Shown piece after piece: positions 15,487-23,547 of a stretch of DNA of 36,075 bases. The stretch lies in assembly GCA_030064795.1 (NCBI GenBank), contig JASJEI010000069.1, forward strand, positions 1 through 36,075, in the 5' to 3' direction. The position numbers and the translations under genes were made by a program. Source of the DNA: Pleurocapsa sp. MO_226.B13. GTDB lineage: Bacteria > Cyanobacteriota > Cyanobacteriia > Cyanobacteriales > Xenococcaceae. Under the pieces are notes generated by a model. That model was not told the origin of the DNA. It ran no database searches and saw only the letters and a program-made list of their open reading frames with translations. Each line of letters opens with the position of its first letter. Position 1 is the first letter of the stretch.

Positions 15487-17121
15487 ATGGAATTAAGCAG
15501 ATTAGAAACATTATTAATTCGACTAAAGAGCGATCGCCATGATGCTCAAGCAAGTATCAAGCTGACAAGCCAAAAATTGCGGTGGCTGGTTTTAAACACC
15601 CTCCGTAGACTGTGTATCGGTCTAATCGCTTTTTGCTTGTGGAATTCGGGTTTATCTGCTGTTGCTGCACCAGAGAACCAACCAAACTCTTCAATTCAGC
15701 CCTATTTAAATCGGGTAATGGAACAAATAACCGAGTTTACCCTGGTAGACAATGGTTTGAAATTCATCGTGCTAGAAAATCGCGAATCTCCCATCGTCTC
15801 CTTTGTTACCTACGCTAATGTTGGCGGTGTCGATGAACCCGATGGTCAAACTGGAGTAGCCCATTTTTTAGAACATCTAGCCTTTAAAGGGACTAAACAA
15901 ATCGGCACTACCAATTATCGTGCAGAAGCCAAGGCACTTAAAAAGCTAGACCGTTTATTTGCCGATCTTCAAGAGGCAGAAGAGTCAGGAAATACTGCCA
16001 AGCTGGCAAAACTAGCCAAGCAATTTACTGCTACTCAGTCTACTGCCAGTAAATATGTCAAGCAAAATGAATATGGCAATATTGTAGACACGGCTGGAGG
16101 AGTTGGTTTAAATGCTGCTACCTCTGCGGACTATACCAGCTATTTTTATAGTTTTCCCGCCAATAAATTAGAGTTATGGATGTCATTAGAGTCGGAACGA
16201 TTTCTTGAGCCTGTCTTCCGCGAATTTTACAAAGAAAAGCAGGTGATTTTAGAGGAGAGACGCTTGCGGACTGATAATTCTCCTGTTGGTAAAATGATCG
16301 AAGAATTTTTGGATACTGCTTTTACTACCCATCCCTACAAAAGACCTGTAATTGGCTATCAAGAAGATATTGAGAATCTGACGCGAGAGAATGTCAGGCA
16401 ATTTTTTCAAACTTACTACGCGCCTAATAATTTGACTATAGCGATCGCGGGTGATGTCGATCCCGAAGAAGTTCAAACCCTAGCTCAGGCTTATTTTGGA
16501 CGTTTTAAAGCTCAACCCAAGCCAGCTTCTGTTACCACAGTCGAACCACCCCAGACTGAAACCAAAGAAGTAGTTGTAGAGTTTCCCTCTCAACCTTGGT
16601 ATATGGAAGGCTACCATATTCCAGCCTTGAGTCATCCCGACTATCCTATTTATGAAGTTATTTCTGAATTACTCAGCAGTGGCAGAACTTCTCGTCTATA
16701 TCAATCTCTGGTAGAAGAACAACAAGTTGCTCTTTCGGCCCAGGGTTTTAGTGGCTTTCCTGGAAATAGATATCCCAATTTGATGTTAATTTATGCCCTG
16801 ACTGCTCCTGGTACAAATATCGAGCAATTGGCGACTGCCTTAAGAGCGGAAATCGAACGCCTCAAAACCGAACCCGTTAAACCTACTGATTTGGAACGGG
16901 TGAAAACTCAACTGAAAGCGGGTTTACTGCGAACCCTTGACTCCAATATGGGCATGGCACGTATACTAGCCGAATACGATGCCAAAACTGGCGACTGGCG
17001 CAATATTTTTGAGGAGTTGGCAAAACTAGAAACAATTACCCCAGAAGATATCCAACGAGTAGCTAGAACTACTTTTACTGCTGAAAATCGCACTATCGGG
17101 CGTTTGTTACCCTCTGGTTAA
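15487..17121 (+). CDS. M16-family zinc metallopeptidase
   Basis: About 544 residues from the ATG at 15487; a TTG one codon earlier is less likely. A hydrophobic segment at residues 43-61 (CIGLIAFCLWNSGLSAVAA) looks like a signal peptide preceded by an unusually long 40-residue leader. The inverted zinc motif HFLEH is at residues 126-130 in GVAHFLEHLAFKGT, and EERRLR follows where the third zinc ligand region is expected. The C-terminal half is the second M16 domain (ISELLSSGRTSRLYQSLVEE). The protein is probably a periplasmic peptidase of the insulinase/processing-peptidase family. Only one HxxEH is present, as is normal. The gene is convergent with the aldo/keto reductase. Confidence 0.93.
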   Translation: MELSRLETLLIRLKSDRHDAQASIKLTSQKLRWLVLNTLRRLCIGLIAFCLWNSGLSAVAAPENQPNSSIQPYLNRVMEQITEFTLVDNGLKFIVLENRESPIVSFVTYANVGGVDEPDGQTGVAHFLEHLAFKGTKQIGTTNYRAEAKALKKLDRLFADLQEAEESGNTAKLAKLAKQFTATQSTASKYVKQNEYGNIVDTAGGVGLNAATSADYTSYFYSFPANKLELWMSLESERFLEPVFREFYKEKQVILEERRLRTDNSPVGKMIEEFLDTAFTTHPYKRPVIGYQEDIENLTRENVRQFFQTYYAPNNLTIAIAGDVDPEEVQTLAQAYFGRFKAQPKPASVTTVEPPQTETKEVVVEFPSQPWYMEGYHIPALSHPDYPIYEVISELLSSGRTSRLYQSLVEEQQVALSAQGFSGFPGNRYPNLMLIYALTAPGTNIEQLATALRAEIERLKTEPVKPTDLERVKTQLKAGLLRTLDSNMGMARILAEYDAKTGDWRNIFEELAKLETITPEDIQRVARTTFTAENRTIGRLLPSG

Positions 17122-17140
17122 ACACACCGTTAGCGTGTTT
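17120..17140 (+). terminator. Shared short hairpin between convergent genes
   Basis: AAACAC (17120-17125) and GTGTTT (17135-17140) form a 6-bp stem exactly in the gap between the M16 peptidase stop and the reductase stop. Followed by T on one side and A on the other, it could end transcription in both directions. Confidence 0.45.
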
Positions 17141-18105
17141 TAAGTCCATCGACGAAAGAACGCCCCGTCTTCTCCAGCGTTGATAGTTAGTTGTTCTATT
17201 TGGGTCATCTGTGCTGTATCTAAAGGAGTATAATTGCGTGCTACGGTAACATTAGATTCTAGTTGTTCGGGGGTTTCCGCAGCGATGATGCAACAATGTA
17301 CTCCAGGTAAAGAGAGACTGTATCCCATAGCCTGTTCCATACCAGATAAAAGATTGGGTTGCAACAATCTACCGTAGGCGGGGACTTTCATCGCAATTAC
17401 ACCGACATTTTTCTCTCGTGCTACTGGCAAGACGATCCGGGAAAATGGGCGAGGATGATGAACATCAGCAGCGTTGAGAGAGATCAAAGTTGTGTCGAAA
17501 TCGTAGCGACGCAACCCCTCAGCAATAACTTCTGGTTCGTGATGTCCTGTAATTCCCGAAAATTTAATCAATCCTTGCTCTTTAGCTTCTTCAACAGCTT
17601 TGATTGCGCCTCGATCGCTAAAAATCGTATCTAATTCATCAGTAAAGGAAACGTGATGTAATTGCCAAGAATCGAGATAATTTGTCTGGAGACGTTCCAA
17701 CGATCGCTCTAATTCTCGCCAAGCACCGTCATAATCTCTGGCTGCGGTTTTACTGTTAAGATAAATGCGATCGCGCCAACTCGGTAAAACTTTACCAAAG
17801 CGTTCTTCAGAAGGTCCATAGCTGGCTGCGGTATCGTAATATTTGATGCCTAATTCTAGAGCTTTCTCAATCAAGGCAATCGCTTCGGCTTCTTTATCTT
17901 CATAGGAAATAGGAGTTTGCCCCGCTCCACCCAAGCCCAAAATTGGGAGACTAATTTGAGTCTCGCCTAAGATTCTTTCTGGCATGGATTTAATTGTTGA
18001 TGAAGAGGCTTGGGTTGATTTTTTCCTTAGACCTTGGCTGCCAATAACTGTCGCTGCTGCTACGCTACCGATGAGGAAGTTACGTCGATTGGTTTTTTGG
18101 CTCAT
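17140..18105 (-). CDS. Aldo/keto reductase with Tat-like leader
   Basis: The frame is open up to 18267, but the natural start is the ATG at 18105: it gives MSQKTNRRNFLIGSVAAATV, a twin-arginine-like leader (RRNFL), and a 321-residue protein of usual family length. The extra 54 upstream residues do not look like protein. The catalytic residues expected in aldo/keto reductases are visible: Asp and Tyr in YYDTAASYGPSEERFG, Lys in LNSKTAARD and His in WQLHHVSF. The C-terminal part (ATPEQ-like ETPEQLESNVTVARN) is typical. It is a NADPH-dependent carbonyl reductase, possibly exported; substrate unknown. Confidence 0.88.
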   Translation of the reverse strand: MSQKTNRRNFLIGSVAAATVIGSQGLRKKSTQASSSTIKSMPERILGETQISLPILGLGGAGQTPISYEDKEAEAIALIEKALELGIKYYDTAASYGPSEERFGKVLPSWRDRIYLNSKTAARDYDGAWRELERSLERLQTNYLDSWQLHHVSFTDELDTIFSDRGAIKAVEEAKEQGLIKFSGITGHHEPEVIAEGLRRYDFDTTLISLNAADVHHPRPFSRIVLPVAREKNVGVIAMKVPAYGRLLQPNLLSGMEQAMGYSLSLPGVHCCIIAAETPEQLESNVTVARNYTPLDTAQMTQIEQLTINAGEDGAFFRRWT

Positions 18106-18305
18106 GATTTTTGATTTCAGTTTCCAAAAATATTCTAGCGAGAATATTTCTCGGCAAACGAACAATTCATCTATTTTGAACCTCACCGATTTAAGAAAGG
18201 ACTTGTCCGCATCTACTGCCACTATTAGCAAAAAAAAATAAACAGAGTATAAATGGGATTGGTGCAAATAAGAAGATAACTATCTCATTAGAAGGAGTCT
18301 CATAG

Positions 18306-18971
18306 ATGTCTACGGTAATTGGCAAAATAGATATATCCGCCTTTGAGGGTGATGGTCTAGAAATAGTAGGAACGGATGATTTCGATCGCATCTTTGGCGA
18401 TCGCCGAGGTGACTTGATTGAAGCTAATGGAGGTGACGATCTAGTTTTGGCTGATGAAGGTAACGATCTGGTTATAGGTGGTGCTGGCAAAGATACTATT
18501 GGCTCAGAAGTGGGAGACGACAGTATTATTGGTGGCTCAGGAGATGACAATATTTTGGGCGGACGAGGAGACGATGTAATTGAAGCGGGTTTTGGAGACG
18601 ACTTAATCTTTGGTGAGTCTGGCAATGACTACATCAACGGCGGGGAGGGTGATGACACCAATTCTGGTGGAGAAGGAGCAGATACTATCTCTGGCGGTGC
18701 TGGTTCGGATTTAATCTTTGGTGAGTCTGGTACAGATGTGTTTGAGTTCGCTCTTGAGGATTTTACTTCTGGTGAAGTTGACACGATTAATGATTTGAAG
18801 CTGGGTGAAGATGGTATTGTCATCAAGGGTTTTAACAACAAAGATAAATTGACTTTGAGTCCTAACAGCATCTCGGTTAATGGTAAAAGCATCATCGAAC
18901 TAACTTCTGTTGATGACTCGCGATCGCCAGAACTAGAAGAAAATCAAGACGGAGGGTATGAAATAATCTAA
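18306..18971 (+). CDS. RTX-type calcium-binding repeat protein 1
   Basis: 221 residues; the ATG at 18306 is preceded by AAGGAG (18292-18297). A short N-terminal segment (IDISAFEGDGLEIVGTDDFD) is followed by about ten GGxGxDxUx-type nonapeptides between residues 40 and 145 (GGSGDDNILGGRGDDVI, GGEGDDTNSGGEGADTI), then a C-terminal block (DVFEFALEDF ... IVIKGFNNKDKLTL) typical of hemolysin-type calcium-binding proteins. No catalytic domain is visible, so it is likely a secreted calcium-binding or surface protein exported through type I secretion. It is a paralogue of the gene at 20513. Confidence 0.88.
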   Translation: MSTVIGKIDISAFEGDGLEIVGTDDFDRIFGDRRGDLIEANGGDDLVLADEGNDLVIGGAGKDTIGSEVGDDSIIGGSGDDNILGGRGDDVIEAGFGDDLIFGESGNDYINGGEGDDTNSGGEGADTISGGAGSDLIFGESGTDVFEFALEDFTSGEVDTINDLKLGEDGIVIKGFNNKDKLTLSPNSISVNGKSIIELTSVDDSRSPELEENQDGGYEII

Positions 18972-19080
18972 AACAACTAATATAACTGGAGTTTAGACTA
19001 AACGAATTGAATATATAGTCAACTCAAGAAGTCAATGGATTTTTAAAATCGACCATTACCATCAACAAAGCCAGAATAAT

Positions 19081-20025
19081 TTAAGCTGATAACTTCTCTT
19101 TCTTCGCTTTTTTCTGGCTTTCAAACCGGCCTTTTCCTTTTTTAACCAGAGGATATCTAATTTTTCGCTTCCGAACTTTACCTTTTTGCCAACCAGGGGA
19201 TTTTCCACGAGGTTTGGGAGCAGATGCCGGTGTTCCAATCATCGCAATAATTGTTCCAAACCCTTGAGCCACTCTTCCAAGGGTTAAATTAACTTGTGGC
19301 TTCTGCCAAGGCAAAGGATTATCTACCATCATCTCACGAGCCAACCATAACTCCCAGGTCATCATAGGCATTAAATCGCTCCATCGAGCACACTGCTCTT
19401 TCGTTCCTAGATTTGGTAGAGTCCAATGTAATCTTTGTTTGGCAAAGCGATACGGACATCTCACGCACCTGGGGAGACCCCAGGTGGCGTGTCCTCACCA
19501 ATGTTCGATAGTAAAGCGACGCAGATATAATCTAACTACTTCGACTAAACTGGGCATTTGTTCTCCATGCCATGCCAACCATAATGGCTTACGGTGGCGT
19601 GAGTCTAATTGTTCGACCCGAATCAGAGATAGTTTGTGCTCTGCTGCTGGTTGAAAATGAAACTGATGCCAAGCTTGAATCTTAATCTGTCCTAATTTAG
19701 GGTCTTCTATTTCTATCAACTCATCTTCTGTTAACCAAGTTTCGGGGTCATTGAGCTTCATTTTATGACCATGTTTACCTGGTCGTCCACGACCATCATA
19801 GGTTTTTGGTTCCCCATAGAAACAACGATTGGAACTCAAGCGCATTAACTTATCACAAGGGATATCTGCGGTTTGCTGTACAAAAGAAGCACATCCATAC
19901 TGACTATCTACCACTAGAATTACCTCTTTCGTTGAAGTGAGAACCAACTTGTTGAAGTTGTTGACTTAACTTACTGATAGCAGTTTCACTACTGTTAATT
20001 CTTTCGTGAAGTAAGTATTCAATCT
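19081..20025 (-). pseudogene. Transposase fragment of the IS at 18986-20043
   Basis: Three minus-strand pieces form one protein. From about 20010 to 19945 a short open piece reads SKLSQQLQQVGSHFNE. A one-base shift leads into KEVILVVDSQYGCASFVQQT (19947-19495), including the DDE-type aspartate in VVDSQYG and FTIEHW. After the 45-bp insert B it continues RFAKQRLHWTLPNLG to a Lys-rich end at 19081. The N-terminal 100 or more residues expected in this family (the kind often annotated as NF041680 in cyanobacteria, from memory) are absent. Excising insert B joins EHW-Y-RFAK exactly. Confidence 0.75.
19452..19496 (+). repeat. 45-bp modular hairpin element, copy B (in transposase)
   Basis: Left arm ACGGACATCTCACG, inner palindrome CACCTGGGG-AGA-CCCCAGGTG, right arm GCGTGTCCTC (14-21-10). 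The arms match copy A at 1575-1619 in 13 of 14 and 8 of 10 positions, but the inner stem is different. On the transposase strand it introduces TGA directly after EHW. Removing the 45 bases restores the codon TAT (Tyr) and the frame. Confidence 0.85.
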
Positions 20026-20051
20026 ATTTAGTCTAAACTCCAGTAATATAA

Positions 20052-20512
20052 ATATTCGCTTGGAAAATTAAAGCGATCGAAGTTATTTTTTCCTAATTAA
20101 ATACATTATCGAACCATTTATTATGGTAAGTTGGGTCGGTATTTTCACCGAGCATTTGCATTTTTATGTAACATAATGCTCGTTCTTTTTTTATGTATAT
20201 ACCGCAGTTTTTAATTTGAGTAAAAGTCCAACCAAATAATTATTAAAAAGTTAAATCCTATACTAAAAAAATACTCTATAGAAAATTTTTAGATTTTTTT
20301 TTCTGGCTAAATTTAACTTGGTGTTAGAAGCTAAAAGTCTTGCTGGATATCAATTTATGCTTTTTGACTGGGTCGTTATAGACTAATATGTATTACAAAT
20401 GTTTTATAAAAATTAATTGGCAAAAGATAATAAAGGAAATATAAATGAATCAGGCAAAAATTTTGAGCAATTTTTGACTAGTAATAAATTTGGCAGGGAG
20501 GATCTCGATACC
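20052..20512 (+). other. Intergenic region before RTX gene 2
   Basis: AT-rich, with one clear terminator hairpin (20149-20192). A frame opening at TTG 20417 runs into the RTX gene, but the ATG at 20513, preceded by GGGAGGA (20496-20502), matches the start of the paralogue. Its promoter should therefore lie in the AT-rich stretch 20200-20480. No other gene seen. Confidence 0.5.
20149..20192 (+). terminator. Rho-independent terminator
   Basis: CGAGCATT (20149-20156) pairs with AATGCTCG (20175-20182), followed by TTCTTTTTTT. Without the IS it would lie about 110 bp after the first RTX gene stop, so it is probably that gene's original terminator, pushed 1.06 kb away. Confidence 0.7.
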
Positions 20513-21184
20513 ATGTCTTCAGTTATTGATGTAATAGAAATGCCAGCATTTGATGGTGATGGCTTAGAAATTGTGGGAACAGATGGATTTAATGCTCTTA
20601 ACGGCACAGACAATGATGATTTCATTGATGCCCGTGGTGCTGGCGATTTAATCGACGCTGGTCGAGGAGACGATCTGATTGATGCGGGTCAGGGGGGAGA
20701 CTTTATTCGTGGCGCTAAAGGTAATGACACTATCTTTGGTAGCGGTGGAAAAGACGTTATCTTTGGTGACAGAGGTATGGACGTTATCTCCAGTGGCGAA
20801 GGTAATGATGTGATTTTCGGCGGTAAAGGCGGAGATCTAATTTACTCTGGTGACGGTGATGATACTGTATTTGGTGGTAAAGGCAGTGATACCATCAACG
20901 GTGGAGTTGGCAACGACGTATTATTTGGCGACTTGGGAGAAGATGTATTTGAATTTGCTGCTGAAGAATTAGACCCGAGATTTATTAATAGAGTGGGTGA
21001 CTTTGAGGTCGGGGAAGATAGCTTAGTTATTAAAGGATTAAGCAGCGATGATGAAGTAGCTTTCGACCCCACTACTGGTAATCTATCAGTTAATGGTAAT
21101 GCAGTAATCAACTTAAAGAACCTCACCAATACTGGTGATATGAATATGGATCTAAACGACGATGGCGAGTTTGAGATTATGTAG
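20513..21184 (+). CDS. RTX-type calcium-binding repeat protein 2
   Basis: The ATG at 20513 with GGGAGGA upstream gives 223 residues beginning MSSVIDVIEMPAFDGDGLEI, which aligns with the first RTX protein (MSTVIGKIDISAFEGDGLEI). A longer frame from TTG 20417 is possible but less likely. About ten glycine/aspartate-rich nonapeptides (GRGDDLIDAGQGGDFI, GGKGSDTINGGVGNDVLFG) precede the conserved end (DVFEFAAEELD ... LVIKGLSSDDEVAF ... NLSVNGNAVINL). There is no enzymatic domain. The tandem pair arose by duplication; both are probably exported calcium-binding proteins. Confidence 0.88.
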   Translation: MSSVIDVIEMPAFDGDGLEIVGTDGFNALNGTDNDDFIDARGAGDLIDAGRGDDLIDAGQGGDFIRGAKGNDTIFGSGGKDVIFGDRGMDVISSGEGNDVIFGGKGGDLIYSGDGDDTVFGGKGSDTINGGVGNDVLFGDLGEDVFEFAAEELDPRFINRVGDFEVGEDSLVIKGLSSDDEVAFDPTTGNLSVNGNAVINLKNLTNTGDMNMDLNDDGEFEIM

Positions 21185-21388
21185 GTTACAAAGCTAGTTG
21201 CAAAACCTCGGTAATCCAAACTAGATTGTGTCAAAAAATAACAATCTTCAATCATTTACGAACAAATCTTTTAATATTTAGTTACTAGTTACCAATCAAC
21301 AGTTACTAATTTTGAATGAAATGTTTTGTAAATTAGGAGAAATTGCGATCGCAGCGTTAGTTCCAATTACGAATTCATCTTTACGCTT

Positions 21389-21436
21389 AACTGAGCATTA
21401 GTTAATCTTTGTAGTTATCTAAGCTCAGTTTTTTTT
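21389..21436 (+). terminator. Terminator-like hairpin before TPR gene
   Basis: AACTGAGC (21389-21396) pairs with GCTCAGTT (21423-21430) and is followed by a run of T. The 26-nt loop is long for a terminator, but stem and T-run fit termination of the second RTX gene about 200 bp upstream. Confidence 0.55.
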
Positions 21437-21476
21437 ATTTAGATCGCTCGAAGTTACATCTGAGGCTTGAATCAAC

Positions 21477-22199
21477 ATGAAACCAGAATCTACCCAGTCA
21501 TTATTAGAAACTGCCCAAACCTACACAGCCAAGAAAAATTGGCTAAAAGCAACTAGATGCTATCAACGTCTAATCGGATTAGAGCCAGATAATTATACTG
21601 CTTATTTAGAATTGGCCAGATTATTAATCAAGCAAAACAAAATTTACGGTGCGATCGCAGCCTATGCCGAAGCAATCGAACTACAACCAGATTTACCCGC
21701 TTACGTATACAAAAATTATGGCGATCTTCTAGTCAAAGTTAATAACACTGCCCCAGATGCGATCGTAGCTTATCAAAAAGCAATGGAGAAAAAAACAGAC
21801 TGGTCGGCAGATTTCTATCGAAAACTAGCAAATCTGTTGGAAAAGCAGCACCAATATGACGAAGCTATTGCTAGCTACCAAAAAGCCCTCAGCATCAAAG
21901 CCGATAATCCCAGGGTATATTTTTTCTTGGGCAATATTTACTCCAAACAGGGTGAATTCAATCTAGCTGTTGCTAACTATCGTAAGGCGATAGAATTAAA
22001 GCCTGATTTTAGCAATGTATACAAAAGATTGGGAGATCTACTAAAGCAAAGAAATCATGTAGATGATGCGATCAAGTGTTACCAGAAAGCATTAGAAATT
22101 CAGCCCAATTTTAAGGTCGCTTATCGTTCCTTGGGCGATGCTTTAATGCTCCAAGGAAGAAGCCCAGAGGCACAACAATGTTATCGCAGAGCCAGCTAA
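21477..22199 (+). CDS. Tetratricopeptide-repeat protein
   Basis: 240 residues consisting almost wholly of six TPR units of 34-36 residues: for example YLELARLLIKQNKIYGAIAA, FYRKLANLLEKQHQYDEAIA, VYFFLGNIYSKQGEFNLAVA and VYKRLGDLLKQRNHVDDAIK, each with the usual Ala/Gly/Tyr/Pro pattern (ALxIxPxx). No signal peptide or extra domain. Such proteins are protein-interaction scaffolds; the partner cannot be told. It stands alone between a terminator and a repeat-rich gap. Confidence 0.9.
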   Translation: MKPESTQSLLETAQTYTAKKNWLKATRCYQRLIGLEPDNYTAYLELARLLIKQNKIYGAIAAYAEAIELQPDLPAYVYKNYGDLLVKVNNTAPDAIVAYQKAMEKKTDWSADFYRKLANLLEKQHQYDEAIASYQKALSIKADNPRVYFFLGNIYSKQGEFNLAVANYRKAIELKPDFSNVYKRLGDLLKQRNHVDDAIKCYQKALEIQPNFKVAYRSLGDALMLQGRSPEAQQCYRRAS

Positions 22200-22239
22200 A
22201 TTAGCGGGATTGAGCGATCGCGATCGACAACTGACCACA

Positions 22240-22267
22240 GTAGAGACGTACTATGCTACGTCTCTAC
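22240..22267 (+). repeat. 28-bp inverted repeat after TPR gene
   Basis: GTAGAGACGTA and TACGTCTCTAC (11 bp each) around CTATGC, about 40 bp after the TPR stop. This sequence type is widespread between cyanobacterial genes and may act as a terminator-like structure. Confidence 0.7.
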
Positions 22268-22310
22268 CGACTTAACTATACCCAGATAAAATTAATCGCC
22301 AGTTAGTCAA

Positions 22311-22355
22311 ACTCGCGCGTGCTTAAGGCGAGGAAACCTCGCCAAGTTCGCTCAT
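22311..22355 (+). repeat. Probable 45-bp modular hairpin element, copy I
   Basis: Centred on GGCGAGG-AAA-CCTCGCC (22327-22343). In the 14-21-10 register the left arm is ACTCGCGCGTGCTT and the right arm GTTCGCTCAT. Eight of fourteen or more left-arm positions, including ACTC and GCGT, match copy F at 23459-23503. Intergenic, about 80 bp before the TVP38 gene. Confidence 0.5.
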
Positions 22356-22437
22356 CAAGTTTTAAGCTCATTTTCAGTAAAGCTTGAGAATTTGGATTAT
22401 AGAGTTAAACTAAAGTCGAGATCCAGCCTCAAGAATT

Positions 22438-23178
22438 ATGAGAATCAATAAATACCTAAAAATAGCCTTACTAGTCCTAGTCGGTATTACCCTGGTAGCA
22501 GCACCAGCACAGGCACAAGAAACAGCCAACAGTTCTGGTTTTAATCCTCAACAACTACTACGAAACGCCTTACAATGGGTAGACGATTTAGGAGCGATCG
22601 CTCCTGTAGCTTTTATTATCATCTATATCATCGCTACGGTGGCGTTTTTACCTGGTTCGATACTTACTTTGGGTGCGGGAGTACTCTTTGGAGTCATTCA
22701 AGGTTCGATCTATGTTTTCTTGGGGGCGACTATCGGTGCAACCCTAGCCTTTTTAGTCGGTCGTTATTTAGCACGGGGCTGGATCTCGCAAAAAATAGCG
22801 GGGAATCAAAAATTTAGCGCGATCGACAAAGCTGTTGGTAAAGAAGGATTAAAAATTGTCCTTTTAACCCGATTATCACCCATATTCCCTTTCAACCTTC
22901 TCAATTATGGTTTGGGTGTTACGGGAGTATCCCTAAAAGACTATGTTCTCGGTTCGGTGGGGATGATTCCAGGTACGATTATGTATGTTTATATTGGTTC
23001 TTTGGCGGGGAGTATTGCTACCCTCGGTGGAGAACAACCCGAAGCTAATCCCGTTGCTCAATGGACAATTCGGATTATTGGTTTTATTGCTACGGTAGCA
23101 GTCACCCTCTACGTTACCAAAATTGCTCGCCAAGCCTTGAATGAATCGATCGATCTTGCCGAAGAAAAACAGGCTTAA
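22438..23178 (+). CDS. TVP38/TMEM64-family membrane protein
   Basis: 246 residues, ATG at 22438. The first 27 residues look like a signal peptide or first membrane segment (ALLVLVGITLVAAPAQA). They are followed by the SNARE-associated/DedA-like core: IATVAFLPGSILTLGAGVLFG, GATIGATLAFLVGRYLAR, then LLTRLSPIFPFNLLNYGLGV and IPGTIMYVYIGSLAG, with four to five membrane helices in all. Members are thought to help lipid scrambling or membrane homeostasis; a precise role here is unknown. It stands alone on the plus strand. Confidence 0.93.
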   Translation: MRINKYLKIALLVLVGITLVAAPAQAQETANSSGFNPQQLLRNALQWVDDLGAIAPVAFIIIYIIATVAFLPGSILTLGAGVLFGVIQGSIYVFLGATIGATLAFLVGRYLARGWISQKIAGNQKFSAIDKAVGKEGLKIVLLTRLSPIFPFNLLNYGLGVTGVSLKDYVLGSVGMIPGTIMYVYIGSLAGSIATLGGEQPEANPVAQWTIRIIGFIATVAVTLYVTKIARQALNESIDLAEEKQA

Positions 23179-23291
23179 GATCGTTTTAGTTTTTGACTCA
23201 GACACATTGCTTCTTTTTAGTTGTTAGTCATTAGTTATTAGTTGCCTAACTTACCTTCTTATACCAATTCTCAAAAGTAATAAGAGACTTC

Positions 23292-23368
23292 GTAGGTTGG
23301 GTCAAACAAGCGCGTGCAACCCAACAAAAGCTTATGGATGTTGGGTTTCGTACCTCAACCCAACCTAC
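23292..23368 (+). repeat. Nested GTAGGTTGGGT inverted repeat
   Basis: The outer arms GTAGGTTGGGT (23292-23302) and ACCCAACCTAC (23358-23368) enclose an inner pair AACCCAACA/TGTTGGGTT, giving a two-level hairpin of about 77 nt. This is a well-known, widespread bacterial intergenic repeat type. Confidence 0.75.
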
Positions 23369-23458
23369 TTTTTTTTAATACGATCTATCTAGCTATTAAT
23401 GAGAAATGGTATTACTTCTTACTTTTTACTTTTTACTTCATCTGTCTTAAGTGAAATC

Positions 23459-23503
23459 ACTCTTGCGTCAGCGTTTCGAGGTCTCCTCGAAAACTACGCG
23501 CAC
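23459..23503 (+). repeat. Probable 45-bp modular hairpin element, copy F
   Basis: Left arm ACTCTTGCGTCAGC, inner palindrome TTTCGAGG-TCT-CCTCGAAA (8-bp stem plus one mismatch at its base), right arm CTACGCGCAC. It fits the 14-21-10 register and shares arm letters with copy I (ACTC..GCGT), and the loop-closing GAGG-TCT-CCTC with copy A. Confidence 0.55.
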
Positions 23504-23547
23504 TAAAAAGTAAAACAATATAAGATGGTCTTGAAGTTGATTCTGTA

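Larger units (their letters stand above)
18986..20043 (-). mobile_element. Dead IS (IS4-like) with 8-bp target duplication
   Basis: Inverted ends CTGGAGTTTAGACTAAA at 18986 and TTTAGTCTAAACTCCAG at 20043, with the direct repeat TAATATAA at 18978-18985 and 20044-20051. The 1058-bp element includes a 45-bp hairpin insert and an incomplete transposase on the minus strand. It inserted just after the first RTX gene, between its stop and what appears to be its terminator at 20149. It cannot move by itself any more, but the clean duplication shows a fairly recent insertion. Confidence 0.85.
23179..23547 (+). other. Repeat-rich intergenic region
   Basis: About 370 bp with no gene. It contains TTAGTCATTAGTTATTAGTT, a nested GTAGGTTGGGT repeat (23292-23368), TTTTTACTTTTTACTT and a hairpin element (23459-23503). 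The promoter of the ABC permease must lie at its right end. Confidence 0.6.

Noticed and set aside
18191..18895. Minus-strand Pro/Ser-rich frames opposite the first RTX gene (similar ones opposite the second)
   Set aside because: Antisense of glycine/aspartate-rich repeats gives Pro/Ser-rich reading; the plus strand has the start signal and the recognised family.
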